Positions 23,750 to 32,733 of a stretch of 64,000 bases of DNA are shown here, one piece after another. The notes beneath the pieces were generated by a model, which was given only the letters and a program-made list of their open reading frames with translations, was not told the origin of the DNA and ran no database searches. Position numbers and translations under genes: made by a program. Source of the DNA: Candolleomyces eurysporus (lineage: Eukaryota; Basidiomycota; Agaricomycetes; Agaricales; Psathyrellaceae); contig JANBPK010000930.1 in the NCBI GenBank assembly GCA_027579435.1, forward strand, positions 55,014 to 119,013. Direction: 5' to 3'. Within the stretch, counting starts at the first letter, position 1, and each line of letters starts with the position of its first letter.

Positions 23750-25180
23750 TCCGGGGTCCTGTCGTCCCAATGACAAATCTGACAAATCGATTGCTTGTCT
23801 TCGACTCCGGCTGGGAACCAGGTTCGCGGTTCGAGGTACTTGCCACAGTTCCCATTGTCCTCACTGGCCAACCTGTAGCAAATTTCAGCTGGAAAACGGC
23901 TTGATGTGACATCAAAGGTGATGATACCGATACTGCTTAGTGTGCGCGCCTACGAGCTCCAGGAACCAATACGAAGGCCGTTTGTTCATAGCGGGCTTCT
24001 CTGAAGGTGGGTATTTCAAGTTGTGGATATGGTCATAAACTCTACTGCGTGTCTATGGAGTGAACGACAAGTTGCGAACCGTGAACGGCGAACTGCGAAT
24101 ATACACAGCATGTGTAAAAAAGGAGAATAGGGACGTGCCGCTGGCCACCAATGCTGACTTGATAGGAGCCCCCGATACTCGAGGAAGCGCCATCCTTCTT
24201 TGAAAACAAACAGCCGCACTGGGAGCGGAAGTTTCGTTTGGGTGCAACAAGTCTCCGGCTTGAGTGTTCTCATCAAATGGACGCTGACACCTACGAGATA
24301 GATGATTAAAAAATACGACCGCGGCGGGCGCTGACCGCTGAGCTAGTCTCTTTCGAAATAGCCTTTCCCACTGGCTACTGCCGACACAACTGAGCTGAGG
24401 GCTCGATAGCTCGGAAAGTACATGGTACTGTACAAACAACAATCTAGCACCGCTGGCGCATGCCGAACGCGTACCAGGATTTTCCCCAAGTCGAATTCGC
24501 GCCCTGACGCCTTACTATGTGTTGATGTAAGCTTAAAATTTTACGAGCGCGTGGATCGTCAGCGCTTACTGGTTACTAATCGTTTGGGCAATGTACGTTA
24601 CATTGTTATCCCAAATGCCGCCGCTGAACGACAACCTTGCTATGATAGTGAGAAACCTCAGAATCTTCGAAATTCTCGAGAGTGGGTTCCAAAGCCATTT
24701 AGCTCGTCACATTCTGCTCGAGTACAGCTCCCAATATACCTCCGCTATGCCTTGCCGACTTGCAGTTAGAGAGACTTCCATAATTATGATTTTCGTTAGC
24801 GCCGACGCTGCTGTAACACCGATAGCGAATCGATCAATCAAGAACCAAGGCGAAGCCCGTTGTCATACCCCGCCTCACACTGTTCAAAGGAGTGAGATAA
24901 TTTCTGATTTGTTCAAGTTGTTGCGTTACAGCACAGGCTCGACACTGGAAAGTTATGGGCTTCCTATTCATGCATCAAAGTTGGGATTGGTGGTGAAACT
25001 CGAACGCCGGGCGAGTCGGACGGTTGCTCTTACTCGCTAGGGGCAATTGTATGTTAATCTGAGCATGTCAACTTGGAACAATCATTCCGATTTTTGAATT
25101 GCCCAAGCCAGGTCGAAGTAAAGGGACAGCCTCCATGTTTAATGCAAAAGAACGGACGGGATACATAGGCTTTTCGAGGG

Positions 25181-25187
25181 TATAAAA
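25181..25187 (+). promoter_or_regulatory. TATA box of copy B
   Basis: TATAAAA lies 127 bp before the ATG at 25308, in a block shared with copy C (TATAAAAAG followed by an A/G-rich run and AGAACCAGCAG/GAGACCAGTAG). Confidence 0.6.
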
Positions 25188-25307
25188 AGATAGGAGAATC
25201 ACAAGAACCAGCAGTACTAACGACACCTCCCACTTTTACTTCTACTACTCGGCGAGCAGTCTATTTATCTAAGCCCAACTCACACAGCACACACACTCTC
25301 TATCACA

Positions 25308-25818
25308 ATGCGAATTTCATTTGCCACCCTTCTCCCCGTCGTCGTCTCTTTGACCACCTGGGTTGCCTCTGCCCACCACGTATGTATATGTGCATCCAAC
25401 CACACAAAACTCTTGTTAAAATCTGTTTTCTGCATATAGGACGGCGGCGCCCATCTCGAAGCCCGGGACTGGATGGACGGCCTCAACACCCGTGATCTCG
25501 AAATTGCTGGCGACATCCTCGAGCGCCGCGAAGTCCTCGCCGAATTCTCCACTCGCGATCTGATCGACGAGCTCTCCGGTCGCCTGGAGCGACGAGGCAA
25601 TATTATTTCGAAGAAGAAGACTTATAAGTGCCCTTACTGTGGGAGGACATATGATACCTTTGACCAGGTGAGTTCGACTTCGAATTGACTTCCCGGAGCT
25701 TTCTTCGCGTCCCTTGAACCGTCGCTCATTTGATTTGCCCTTCTATAGGCCAAGGCGTGTGCTACCCTGCCTGCTATATTNGGGGGGATGCAAGGTTGCT
25801 CAGGCTGTTAAGCTGTAG
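25308..25818 (+). CDS. Secreted-family copy B
   Basis: Exons 25308-25379, 25440-25667 and 25749-25818; 122 residues if the n at 25781 is left out, which restores the same ILGGCKV ending as copies C and D. Exon 1 (24 codons) encodes exactly the signal peptide plus two histidines (MRISFATLLPVVVSLTTWV, cleavage near SA/HH). Exon 2 gives GGAHLEARDWMDGLNTRDLE, DILERREVLAEFSTRDLIDE, RLERRG, a lysine run and YKCPYCGRTYDTFDQ. Exon 3 gives AKACATLPAILGGCKV. The four cysteines are spaced C-x2-C-x12-C-x9-C, suited to two disulfides or a metal site. An extracellular role is inferred from the leader; the function is unknown. Confidence 0.8.
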
Positions 25819-25950
25819 TACTTAACGTACTGTCCATTACTACTATCGCCCTCGATGTTCTTTCTTCGTTTGGGGTTTAATGTCCGATTAATAGGCACCT
25901 ATTAGAAGCTATTAGCTTCATTTATGTAATCCCCTAAATCTTTCAAGTTC

Positions 25951-26312
25951 CAGCGTACTCACACCCAACTCTTCATCCCACCCCAACTTGATAACGCCAT
26001 TAAATTTGGGTGATGTGAGCTAGACCCTGTCTGACCCGAACGGAAACCTGTGATATAGTCAGGTCTTGGGAATTGTGCGGGGACTGAACGTTGTGGGATA
26101 TGGGAAGTTCCCAAGATGAACGGCTAGGGGACGATGCGATACAGGCCGCCGAAATCCTCGTCTTCCTCGTCTTCGCCTGCAGCGAATGTTCTTCTTGAAT
26201 GTTCTTCTCGGAGAAGGGTTCAAATTTCTTCCATGGGGTCGATTGAAAGGTTGGCTCCCGTGGCTGGATATGAGCTGCTACTTTTATGTCGCCTCGAGCA
26301 CGCCATTGGACT
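25951..26312 (-). pseudogene. Copied fragment of the MetAP exon 1
   Basis: This block matches 18660-19020, the first exon of the methionine aminopeptidase, in the same orientation. Shared pieces include ...TCTTCATCCCA..., CGCCATTAAA.TTGGG, GTGCGGGGAC.GAACGTTG.GGGATATG, the E/D-rich codon run (TCCTCGTCTTCCTCGTCTTC) and GTCGATTGA.AGGTTGGC. Small deletions and a duplicated TTCTTGAATG piece break the frame, and the other five exons are absent. It sits between copy B and unit 3, so material from a gene 7 kb away has been carried into the secreted-protein cluster. Confidence 0.8.
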
Positions 26313-27831
26313 GGAAGCCGCTGAGGAGTACTGGGCACCAGCACTCGAATGTAGTTCTTCCCATCGCAGAGTTCATGATGGGCTTCTTCGGGGCAGAAGT
26401 GGGCTCTGGCCGGTCGAGCCTCGCACTCGCGATCGGCGCGACCGGCGGACCCGGCAGAGGTTGTGAGGACAAGGCTATTGGCAAGCAGAGACAAATAGGG
26501 TGTATCGAGCACAGAAACCTTGCTCTCGATCGAACTCTCTTCGACCGGATGGTAGGCTGCTCATTTCCCGGAAGTTATGTGCGAGTAGGGACAAGAAGTG
26601 AGAGTATTGTGAATGCGAAGATAGGTGGAGTCGCGAGCACAGGCATGGAGACTCTAGGTTCGTGTCAAAGTGTGGCTCGAACGCTCCTCTGCTCTGGCTT
26701 GCCACACAAGTGGAACGTAAGCATGTACGGGGAAGATCAACGACAGATACCAGGTGTCTTTTATACCGGAAAAACGGGNAAAAAAAAAACTTAAAACTAC
26801 ATACCAACTGCATGTGCAACTTCGTGTGTAATCGGAACTCGGGCAGAAAAAAAAAAGCAATGCCAGAGCGCTGACGGGAACCCGACACCGACATTCGAGA
26901 AAGCGACACAGATCCCCTTCCCCTGAAAACCAAAGGTCTTCAGTGCGCAATTTCCTTTCGGGTGCGGCAAGTCTCCGTCCTGAGTGCTCTCATCAAATGG
27001 ACTCTGACACCCGAGGGCCAAGAGATAGATGATTAGAAATGCGGCGGCGTCGGGCGCTGAGCGCTGAGCCAGCCGCTCTCGAAATAGCCATTGACAATGG
27101 CTGCCGGCGCAGCTGAGCTGAGCTCAACGACTCGGAAAATCCTTATTACTATACTTAAGACGACTATGAAACACCGCTGGCGCGTGCCGAACGCGTACCT
27201 CATGATTTTCTCTGATGCGCCGGGATAATGACTGAATACGTTGATAGATTAGGATTTGCTGTGAAAGCGTAAATCGTCAGTCGTTACCAGTTACTAATGA
27301 TTCCAGCAATGTGCGTTACATTACTAGTCCAGGTGCTGGCTCTTTGCTATAGAAAGGGGCCTCAGGATCTTTGAATTTCTCAATACTGAGAGCCAACGCC
27401 ATTTGGCTCGCCACATTCTACTCGAGTACAGCTCCCAATATACCTCTGATGGCATGTCTTGCCGACTTGCAGCTGGAGAGACTTCTAAAATTATTCTCGT
27501 TAGCGCCAACGCTGCCATGACACTGACAGTGAATTGATGAATCAAGAATCAAGTCGTCATGCCTCGCTCAACACTGCCCAAAGCGCTGAGATAATTTCCG
27601 AGTTACCGTTGCGTTACAACACAGGGTCGACGGTGTGTAAATTAATAGACTTTCGACTCCATGAGCCGATGGACCTGGTGAAACTCGAACGCCGGGCGAG
27701 TCGGTCGATTACTCCCACTCGCTGGTGGCAGCTGCATGACAATTTGAAGATGCCGAGTTTGAACATTCATTCCTATTTTTGAGTCGCAAGCTACGGACGG
27801 CTTGCTTATGCGATATCTGGTTCTTCAAAAG

Positions 27832-27838
27832 TATAAAA
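27832..27838 (+). promoter_or_regulatory. TATA box of copy C
   Basis: TATAAAA 120 bp before the ATG at 27952, followed by AGCTAAGAGAATAGATGAGA as in copy A, where the TATA itself is destroyed. Confidence 0.6.
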
Positions 27839-27951
27839 AGCTAAGAGAATAGATGAGACCAGTAGTATCAACAACTCTCAATTTCACTACTACTCAGCGA
27901 GCAGTCTATTTATTTAACACATAACTCACACACCACACACTCCCTATCACA

Positions 27952-28481
27952 ATGCGAGTCTCATTTTCCACGCTTCTTTCCGTCATTGTCTCCTTGACTG
28001 CCTGGGTTGCCTCTGCCCATCATGTACGTCAAGACCCCTCCTCCACCTGGCCCAAATACATATTCTAACATTCTGTGAAAATCGTCTTCTTTGCACTATC
28101 TAGGACGGCGGCGCCCCCCTCGAAGCCCGAGACTGGATGGATGGCCTCAGCACTCGTGACCTCGAAATCGTTGGCGACATCCTCGAGCGCCGCGAAGTCC
28201 TCGCCGAATTCTCTACTCGCGACCTTATCGACGAGCTCTCCGATCGCCTAGAGCGCCGAGGTAATATTATTTCGAAGAAGAAGACTTATAAGTGCCCTTA
28301 CTGTGGGACGAAGTATGATACAGCTGAGAAGGTGAGTCCGACTTCGAATTGACTTCCCGGAGCTTTCCCCGCGTATCTTAGACCGTCACTCATCCAATTT
28401 TTCCCTCTTTAGGCCAAGGCGTGTGCTACCCTGCCGGCTATTCTGGGAGGGTGCAAGGTTGCTGGGGCAGTTCGGCAGTAG
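27952..28481 (+). CDS. Secreted-family copy C, intact
   Basis: Exons 27952-28023, 28104-28331 and 28413-28481; 122 residues, no ambiguous base, all GT-AG, intact TATA. This is the cleanest member. Signal-peptide exon MRVSFSTLLSVIVSLTAWV ending ASA/HH. Exon 2 holds LEARDWMDGLSTRDLE, DILERREVLAEFSTRDLIDE, LSDRLERRGN and YKCPYCGTKYDTAEK; exon 3 holds AKACATLPAILGGCKV. The two STRDL...LERR halves (about residues 38-52 and 57-72) look like an internal duplication. RR pairs end each half and are possible Kex2-type sites. A lysine run precedes the CPYCG turn. The family is unrecognised. Confidence 0.85.
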
Positions 28482-29468
28482 TGCTCAACGTTTTGTCAAT
28501 TACTATTATCGCTTTCGTTGTCCTTCCCTCGGTTGGGGCTTTGGTGTCCCATGAGTATGTACCTGTCAGATTTATGGACTTCTGAATCAATTTTTGAGTT
28601 CTCATAAGCATAGAAGCCTAGCTGCAGTATGTCTAGGAGCTACTGACCGATCCACCATCATCCACCAGGCCCCAAGCTTGGCAGGAGCATCGTACTTTGC
28701 GATTCTGCAAAAAAGAGACCGTAGCTGCTGGTAACAGCTACAATACTTTTTCTCAAATCTCGGATTGAGCTCGAATTGACGACTCTCCAACAGAATTCAC
28801 GGTGTGATACAGTGATCGCTCAGTTTTTGATATTCTCATCTCTGCCTCACGAGAATTGGACAATCTGTGTCTACAGAGGCCAGATGTAAGATGTACTCCT
28901 TGGTGTGGCGAAAGGTCGCTGTGGGGAGAAAGGTAGCCGGGAATCATTGACACCAAACCGCGAACCTGCATCGATCAGGTATTCTGGAGGTGAGATAACC
29001 TTTCGTTCAGCGCTTGGGAGTCTTTTAGATTCCACATGGTGGTCCCGGATGTAGTAGAGCGCGACCAAATGCCTCACCAATTCGAGGCGATTGACCTTTC
29101 AGCTTCCTCAGCCATCTCCGGCACCTCAGAGTTCCTGGGTGGCGAAGAGCGATTTACCCATACTTTCTGCCTATTTTTCTGCATGACTGAGAGTAGCATA
29201 TATTGTTGGGCGAAAGCACTTTGATCTGGCAGTGTTAATCAGCTAGTCGATTATTTGGAGAGGCGTTATACTGGATCGGGTAACACGGTCGACTTTTCGG
29301 TTCTGATCTATTCGAGGGCGAGCTCAACTGCGCCAATAGTGCTAGATAGTCGGGGAGCATTTCACTACACTCTTCTTGGACCTCGGTTGCTGTCAGGGCC
29401 CATTGAATTGACGTAAGTTCCAGCTAGGTGCTTGTTCAAATTTAAATGTGACCACCTGCCGTCTTTCC
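28482..29468. other. Intergenic after copy C
   Basis: No gene seen. The right part (from about 29290) begins the block that is duplicated at about 31820. Confidence 0.5.
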
Positions 29469-29780
29469 ATGATCTGTTTACCCTTCGTCGTTACCGTGAG
29501 CCTTTCCCTTTGGTCGAGATCATGTCCCGAAGGCGATGAAATTCGAGTGGGAATATATAGCTGCCAAGGGAAGTGGAACCCATACGACACTTTACAGTAT
29601 TGCGGCCTCGACGGTCCACTCAGTATTAGCTTGGCTTTCAGGGCATGTCTTTCCAATGGACCCGTCCTGAAATGTTCCATGTATGTATCCGTACCTATCA
29701 GCTTACAGAGTAGTTATAAATTCATTCTTTTAATTCTATCCAAAGTCCTGGATACCTTATCTTTTCCTCAGCACAAAATC
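29290..29780. repeat. Duplicate of the 31820-32460 block
   Basis: Shared pieces in order: GCGAGCTCAACTG.GCCA, GCTGTCAG.G.CCATTGA, ATGATC..TTTACCCTTC, TATTACGGCCTCGA near a TG(C)CAAG core. The two copies are strongly diverged. They flank the inverted copy D. Confidence 0.55.
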
Positions 29781-29831
29781 AATGCGAGGGCATGTCTCGT
29801 TTCTGGACGGTTCGTGGTTGTAGTTGCATAG
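29469..29831 (+). CDS. Possible small cysteine-rich secreted protein
   Basis: An open frame of 120 residues starts with a short hydrophobic leader (MICLPFVVTVSLSLW) followed by cysteines in SRSCPEG, YSCQGKW, LQYCGLD, FRACLSN and LKCSM. A GTATGT donor at about 29680 suggests that the real protein may splice instead of reading to 29831. A diverged copy at 32108 opens the same way (MINLPFIG) but stops at once. No family recognised. The even cysteine spacing is the only reason to suspect a gene. Confidence 0.3.
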   Translation: MICLPFVVTVSLSLWSRSCPEGDEIRVGIYSCQGKWNPYDTLQYCGLDGPLSISLAFRACLSNGPVLKCSMYVSVPISLQSSYKFILLILSKVLDTLSFPQHKINARACLVSGRFVVVVA

Positions 29832-29902
29832 GAATGCACAATGCCGTCGAGCTTGGTAGTGAACGAAATTTGAGAGCTGACGGATGATCTGGCAATATAA
29901 AT

Positions 29903-30030
29903 ACTTATCCTTCTGCGAATCCTCGGAAGGGACGACGACCAACCTATTCGCCTCTTGCAGACTCGGCAGCTAGACCCATGGATATTCCGCCTGGTCAGCT
30001 TCGTCCGAGCCGTTTTGGAGAGCCGATGCT
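29903..30030 (-). pseudogene. Rearranged fragments of the molybdenum-cofactor gene
   Basis: 29903-29977 matches the last exon of the cofactor gene at about 32800-32875 (ACTTATCCTTCTGCGAATCC, then AACC.ATTCGC, CTTGCAGACTCG). Directly after it, 29977-30025 matches exon 7 at about 33330-33390 (CATGGAT.TTCCGCC, CGGCTTCGTCC/CAGCTTCGTCC, TTTTGGAG). The two pieces are about 450 bp apart in the source gene but adjacent here, so the copy has an internal deletion. Confidence 0.7.
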
Positions 30031-30060
30031 GGGTCCGAGTTAAAGTTAGTGGGAAATTAG

Positions 30061-30112
30061 TCGGGTGAAAGGTAGACGAGATATATATATATTCGGGTGA
30101 AAGGTAGACGAG
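30061..30112. repeat. 20 bp perfect direct repeat around an AT run
   Basis: TCGGGTGAAAGGTAGACGAG occurs at 30061-30080 and 30093-30112, separated by (AT)n. Likely a replication-slippage or repair scar. Confidence 0.85.
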
Positions 30113-30401
30113 CGACAAATGACCCTGGTTGTCGCGCGAAGCGCATTCGCAGGAACGATCACGGTTGACATCAACGGCCTCCTCGGCAGACCGACTCCTT
30201 TCCCTTCGTTTGTTCGTTTGCCAATCTGGGCGAGGATTTCGAGGTTTCTTCTTGTCAGTACTAATCTCAGAGCGGAATCCAACTTCAGCTCTCAGATATG
30301 TAATACATGCATACATATAATTATAAAAATATTACATCGGAAGCTCTACGCGACGTATGTGCCCCCTGGCAGATGGAACAAAAGATCGCTTAACAGCGGC
30401 T

Positions 30402-30986
30402 TTACTTCTTTCCACCCTTTCCGCTCTTCGAGCTCTTCAAACTCGATTGCGAAGTCTGCTTCACAGCTCCTTGGACCTTGCATCCTCCCAAAATAGCTGG
30501 GAGGGTGGCACACGCCTTGGCCTGGAGAAATCAAAGCAAAAAGAAAAACAGAAGGCATTTTCGTCAGCCATACTACTCTTCCATCTACACCAATGTTAAG
30601 CTCAAATAAAACGCACCTCATCGAAAGTTTTATATTGCTTGCCACAGTAAGGGCATCCGTAAGTCTTCTCCTTTGAACCCCCATTTCCGCGGCGCTCCAG
30701 GCGATCCGTGAGCTCGTCGATGAGATCGCGAGTGGAAAATTCGGAGAGGACTTCGCGGCGCTCGAGAATCTGGCCAACGTATTCCAAGTCGCGGGTGGTG
30801 AGGTCGTCCAACCAGTCGCGGGCTTCGAGTGGGGCGCCGCCGTCCTACGATATGGGGAAAGAGGTCAGTACATTTGCACTTGCGTGGGTGTGCGATGAGC
30901 AAGGGACAACGCACATAGTGGGCGGACGCAACCCAGGCCGTCAAAGAGACGACAACGGGGAGAATGGCAGCAAATGAGACTCGCAT
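30402..30986 (-). CDS. Secreted-family copy D, inverted, extended tail
   Basis: Exons 30915-30986, 30617-30844 and 30402-30521 on the minus strand; 139 residues, all GT-AG. Signal-peptide exon MRVSFAAILPVVVSLTAWV ending ASA/HY. Exon 2: LEARDWLDDLTTRDLE, QILERREVLSEFSTRDLIDE, LTDRLERRGN, YGCPYCGKQYKTFDE. Exon 3 starts like the others (AKACATLPAILGGCKV) but runs 17 residues further into a serine/lysine/glycine tail (SSKSGKGGKK). It faces the opposite way to copies A-C and has its own TATA. It may be the older founder or a subfunctionalised member; the basic tail could aid binding to polyanions or cell walls, which is inference. Confidence 0.85.
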
Positions 30987-31096
30987 TGTGATAGAGAGTG
31001 TGTGTGAGTTGGTGATAGATAAATAGACTTGTTGCTGAGTGAGTAGTAGTGAGAGTGGGAGTTGTTTGTTGGAGCCTCTCGTCAATTCGCCTAGGC

Positions 31097-31103
31097 TTTT
31101 ATA
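31097..31103 (-). promoter_or_regulatory. TATA box of copy D
   Basis: TTTTATA on the plus strand (TATAAAA on the minus) about 111-117 bp before the ATG at 30986, the same spacing as copies B and C. Confidence 0.6.
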
Positions 31104-31109
31104 CCCTTG

Positions 31110-32107
31110 GAACGCATTGAATATTTAGAAGAAAAAATTAAGTTTTCTTGAGAATTTTCAAGGTCGGGTTCAACGGCGGGGTGACAACATCATGATACTG
31201 CCACAACTTGCTGGAACTGACAGAAGGAGTTTCATTTTTTGCAGCACTTTGATAGATGAGATTGCCTCTCGCTTGGCGATTGCGAGGCTTTCAGACTTTA
31301 CGTCGTCCCTGGAGTGTTTCTATGCAATAACTAATGACTCGGCGGATATCCTCACCGCCTTGGAGTGTGGGGCATGACGACGACATATGATTTTTCCATC
31401 ATCCCATGATCACAAGAGAATCTAACCGAAAGCCAGAATGTAGAACACACCGGAGGTATAGCGGACGTAGAGCGCCGCGCCCCGATGCTTCGCCAATCTA
31501 GTTGACCCTGAAGGCTTCCACAGTAGTGACAACACTCACCAGAACTCTTAAAACTGGGGTGGCAAGGAGCGACCTTAAGCTTCCCATTGTTCTGCCTATC
31601 GTTCTGCACTGAATTCGACATGGTTTAACGTACATTGTCCTGATCAATAACGGCTGACGATCTACACCTTCGTAACGGTGGAGTACTCATTGTATTGACT
31701 GGCGGAACACATGGACCCAACATAACATCATCTGATGTCGATCAATCTCTCCATCCCGGGCGCATCAGAGAAAAACATTCGGCTGCAATGCGCCACTGGC
31801 AGGCGTTTCACTGTTGACATGCTATCTTCAAACGCGAGCTCAACTGTGCCAGTAATCCTGCGATACTTGATGCTATTCCGGGTTAGCGCATATGGATTTC
31901 TAAGCGTCACTTAGTCGCTGTCAGAGTCCATTGAGCTGATGGAAAACATTTACGGCTAGAAACTGTACCCGAGGGGAGAATAAAACTATCCGAAAGGAAC
32001 TTGCACAAAGTTACAGTAGAAAACTACAGCCGCATGAGTTCAAGCTATGGTGCTTCCAACTGCATGTATTCGTGTTTAAGACCGTTTGTGACCCCGCTCG
32101 CCTTTTC
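31110..32107. other. Intergenic upstream of copy D
   Basis: No gene seen. From about 31820 it carries the block duplicated at 29290. Short open frames have no motifs. Confidence 0.45.
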
Positions 32108-32460
32108 ATGATCAATTTACCCTTCATCGGTTGAGAATATTCCCCGACAATGGCGGCACTTGGCGGCACCCGGGTGGGAATGAATTGCTGCAGTTGTCAA
32201 GAAGCAAAAAGATGTGATACTGACAATATTACGGCCTCGAAGATGTGTTCCTGTCGGCACTGGTATGCGCAGCAGCGGTTCGGCTCTCGAGGTATGTTTT
32301 CTTTTTCAATTGCGCTTGTCTTGGAACGCTCCGGAATGTATCACCTTACAAATATTCCCTTGCCTACACAATACCTTCGCCTACTTACTTGAAAAATTAC
32401 ACACACACTTACTACTAGCTCATTCTTCTCTTTCAACCGAAGTTCTGTATACTTGAGTTT
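32108..32460 (+). pseudogene. Broken copy of the 29469 gene
   Basis: Starts ATGATCAATTTACCCTTCAT like the 29469 frame but meets a stop after eight codons. Downstream in a shifted frame a cysteine-rich stretch persists (NCCSCQEAKRC, SKMCSCRHWY). It ends in the same GTATGT-like donor context. Interpreted as the decayed partner of the possible secreted gene. Confidence 0.35.
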
Positions 32461-32733
32461 CTCCTATCACTTAGTCCCTGATGCCTCAACTTTGGATCAT
32501 CCGTGGTTGTACCATCATGATGCCGCAACTTGCACGCTACCGCCGGGGTCTTTGACCGAGAAGTCAGATGGTCTTCTGATGATCTCTACATACGAACAAC
32601 CGAATGTTCCGGATCGGACTACATAGGCGCCGAGAAACTTGAGAACGCCCAATTGTAAGTAAAACTACTTACGCACGCATGTCTGAATCAGAAACCGCCC
32701 TCCCATCGGATCTCAGTTCCCCTCGTAGCACAT

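Larger units (their letters stand above)
23690..25830. repeat. Segmental duplication unit 2 (carries copy B)
   Basis: Begins where copy A's third exon turns into the GACAAGG...AGAGGCAAAT...GGGTATATCGCCACTGAT block, then repeats unit 1 landmarks in the same order: GAGCTCCAGGAACCAATACG (about 23956), the CATCAAATGGACGCTGACAC block (about 24271), the promoter-side block (about 24766-24960) and copy B. No other gene is seen. Confidence 0.7.
26325..28500. repeat. Segmental duplication unit 3 (carries copy C)
   Basis: Repeats the unit 1 landmarks: ACTGGGCACC...CTTCTTCGGGG, GCCGGTCGAGCCTCGCACTCGCGA (about 26420), GAGGACAAGG...AGAGACAAATAGGG (about 26465-26500), the CTCCGTCCTGAGTGCTCTCA block (about 26970) and the promoter-side block (about 27470-27640), then copy C. 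An n at 26779 lies in a G/A homopolymer. No other gene is seen. Confidence 0.7.
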
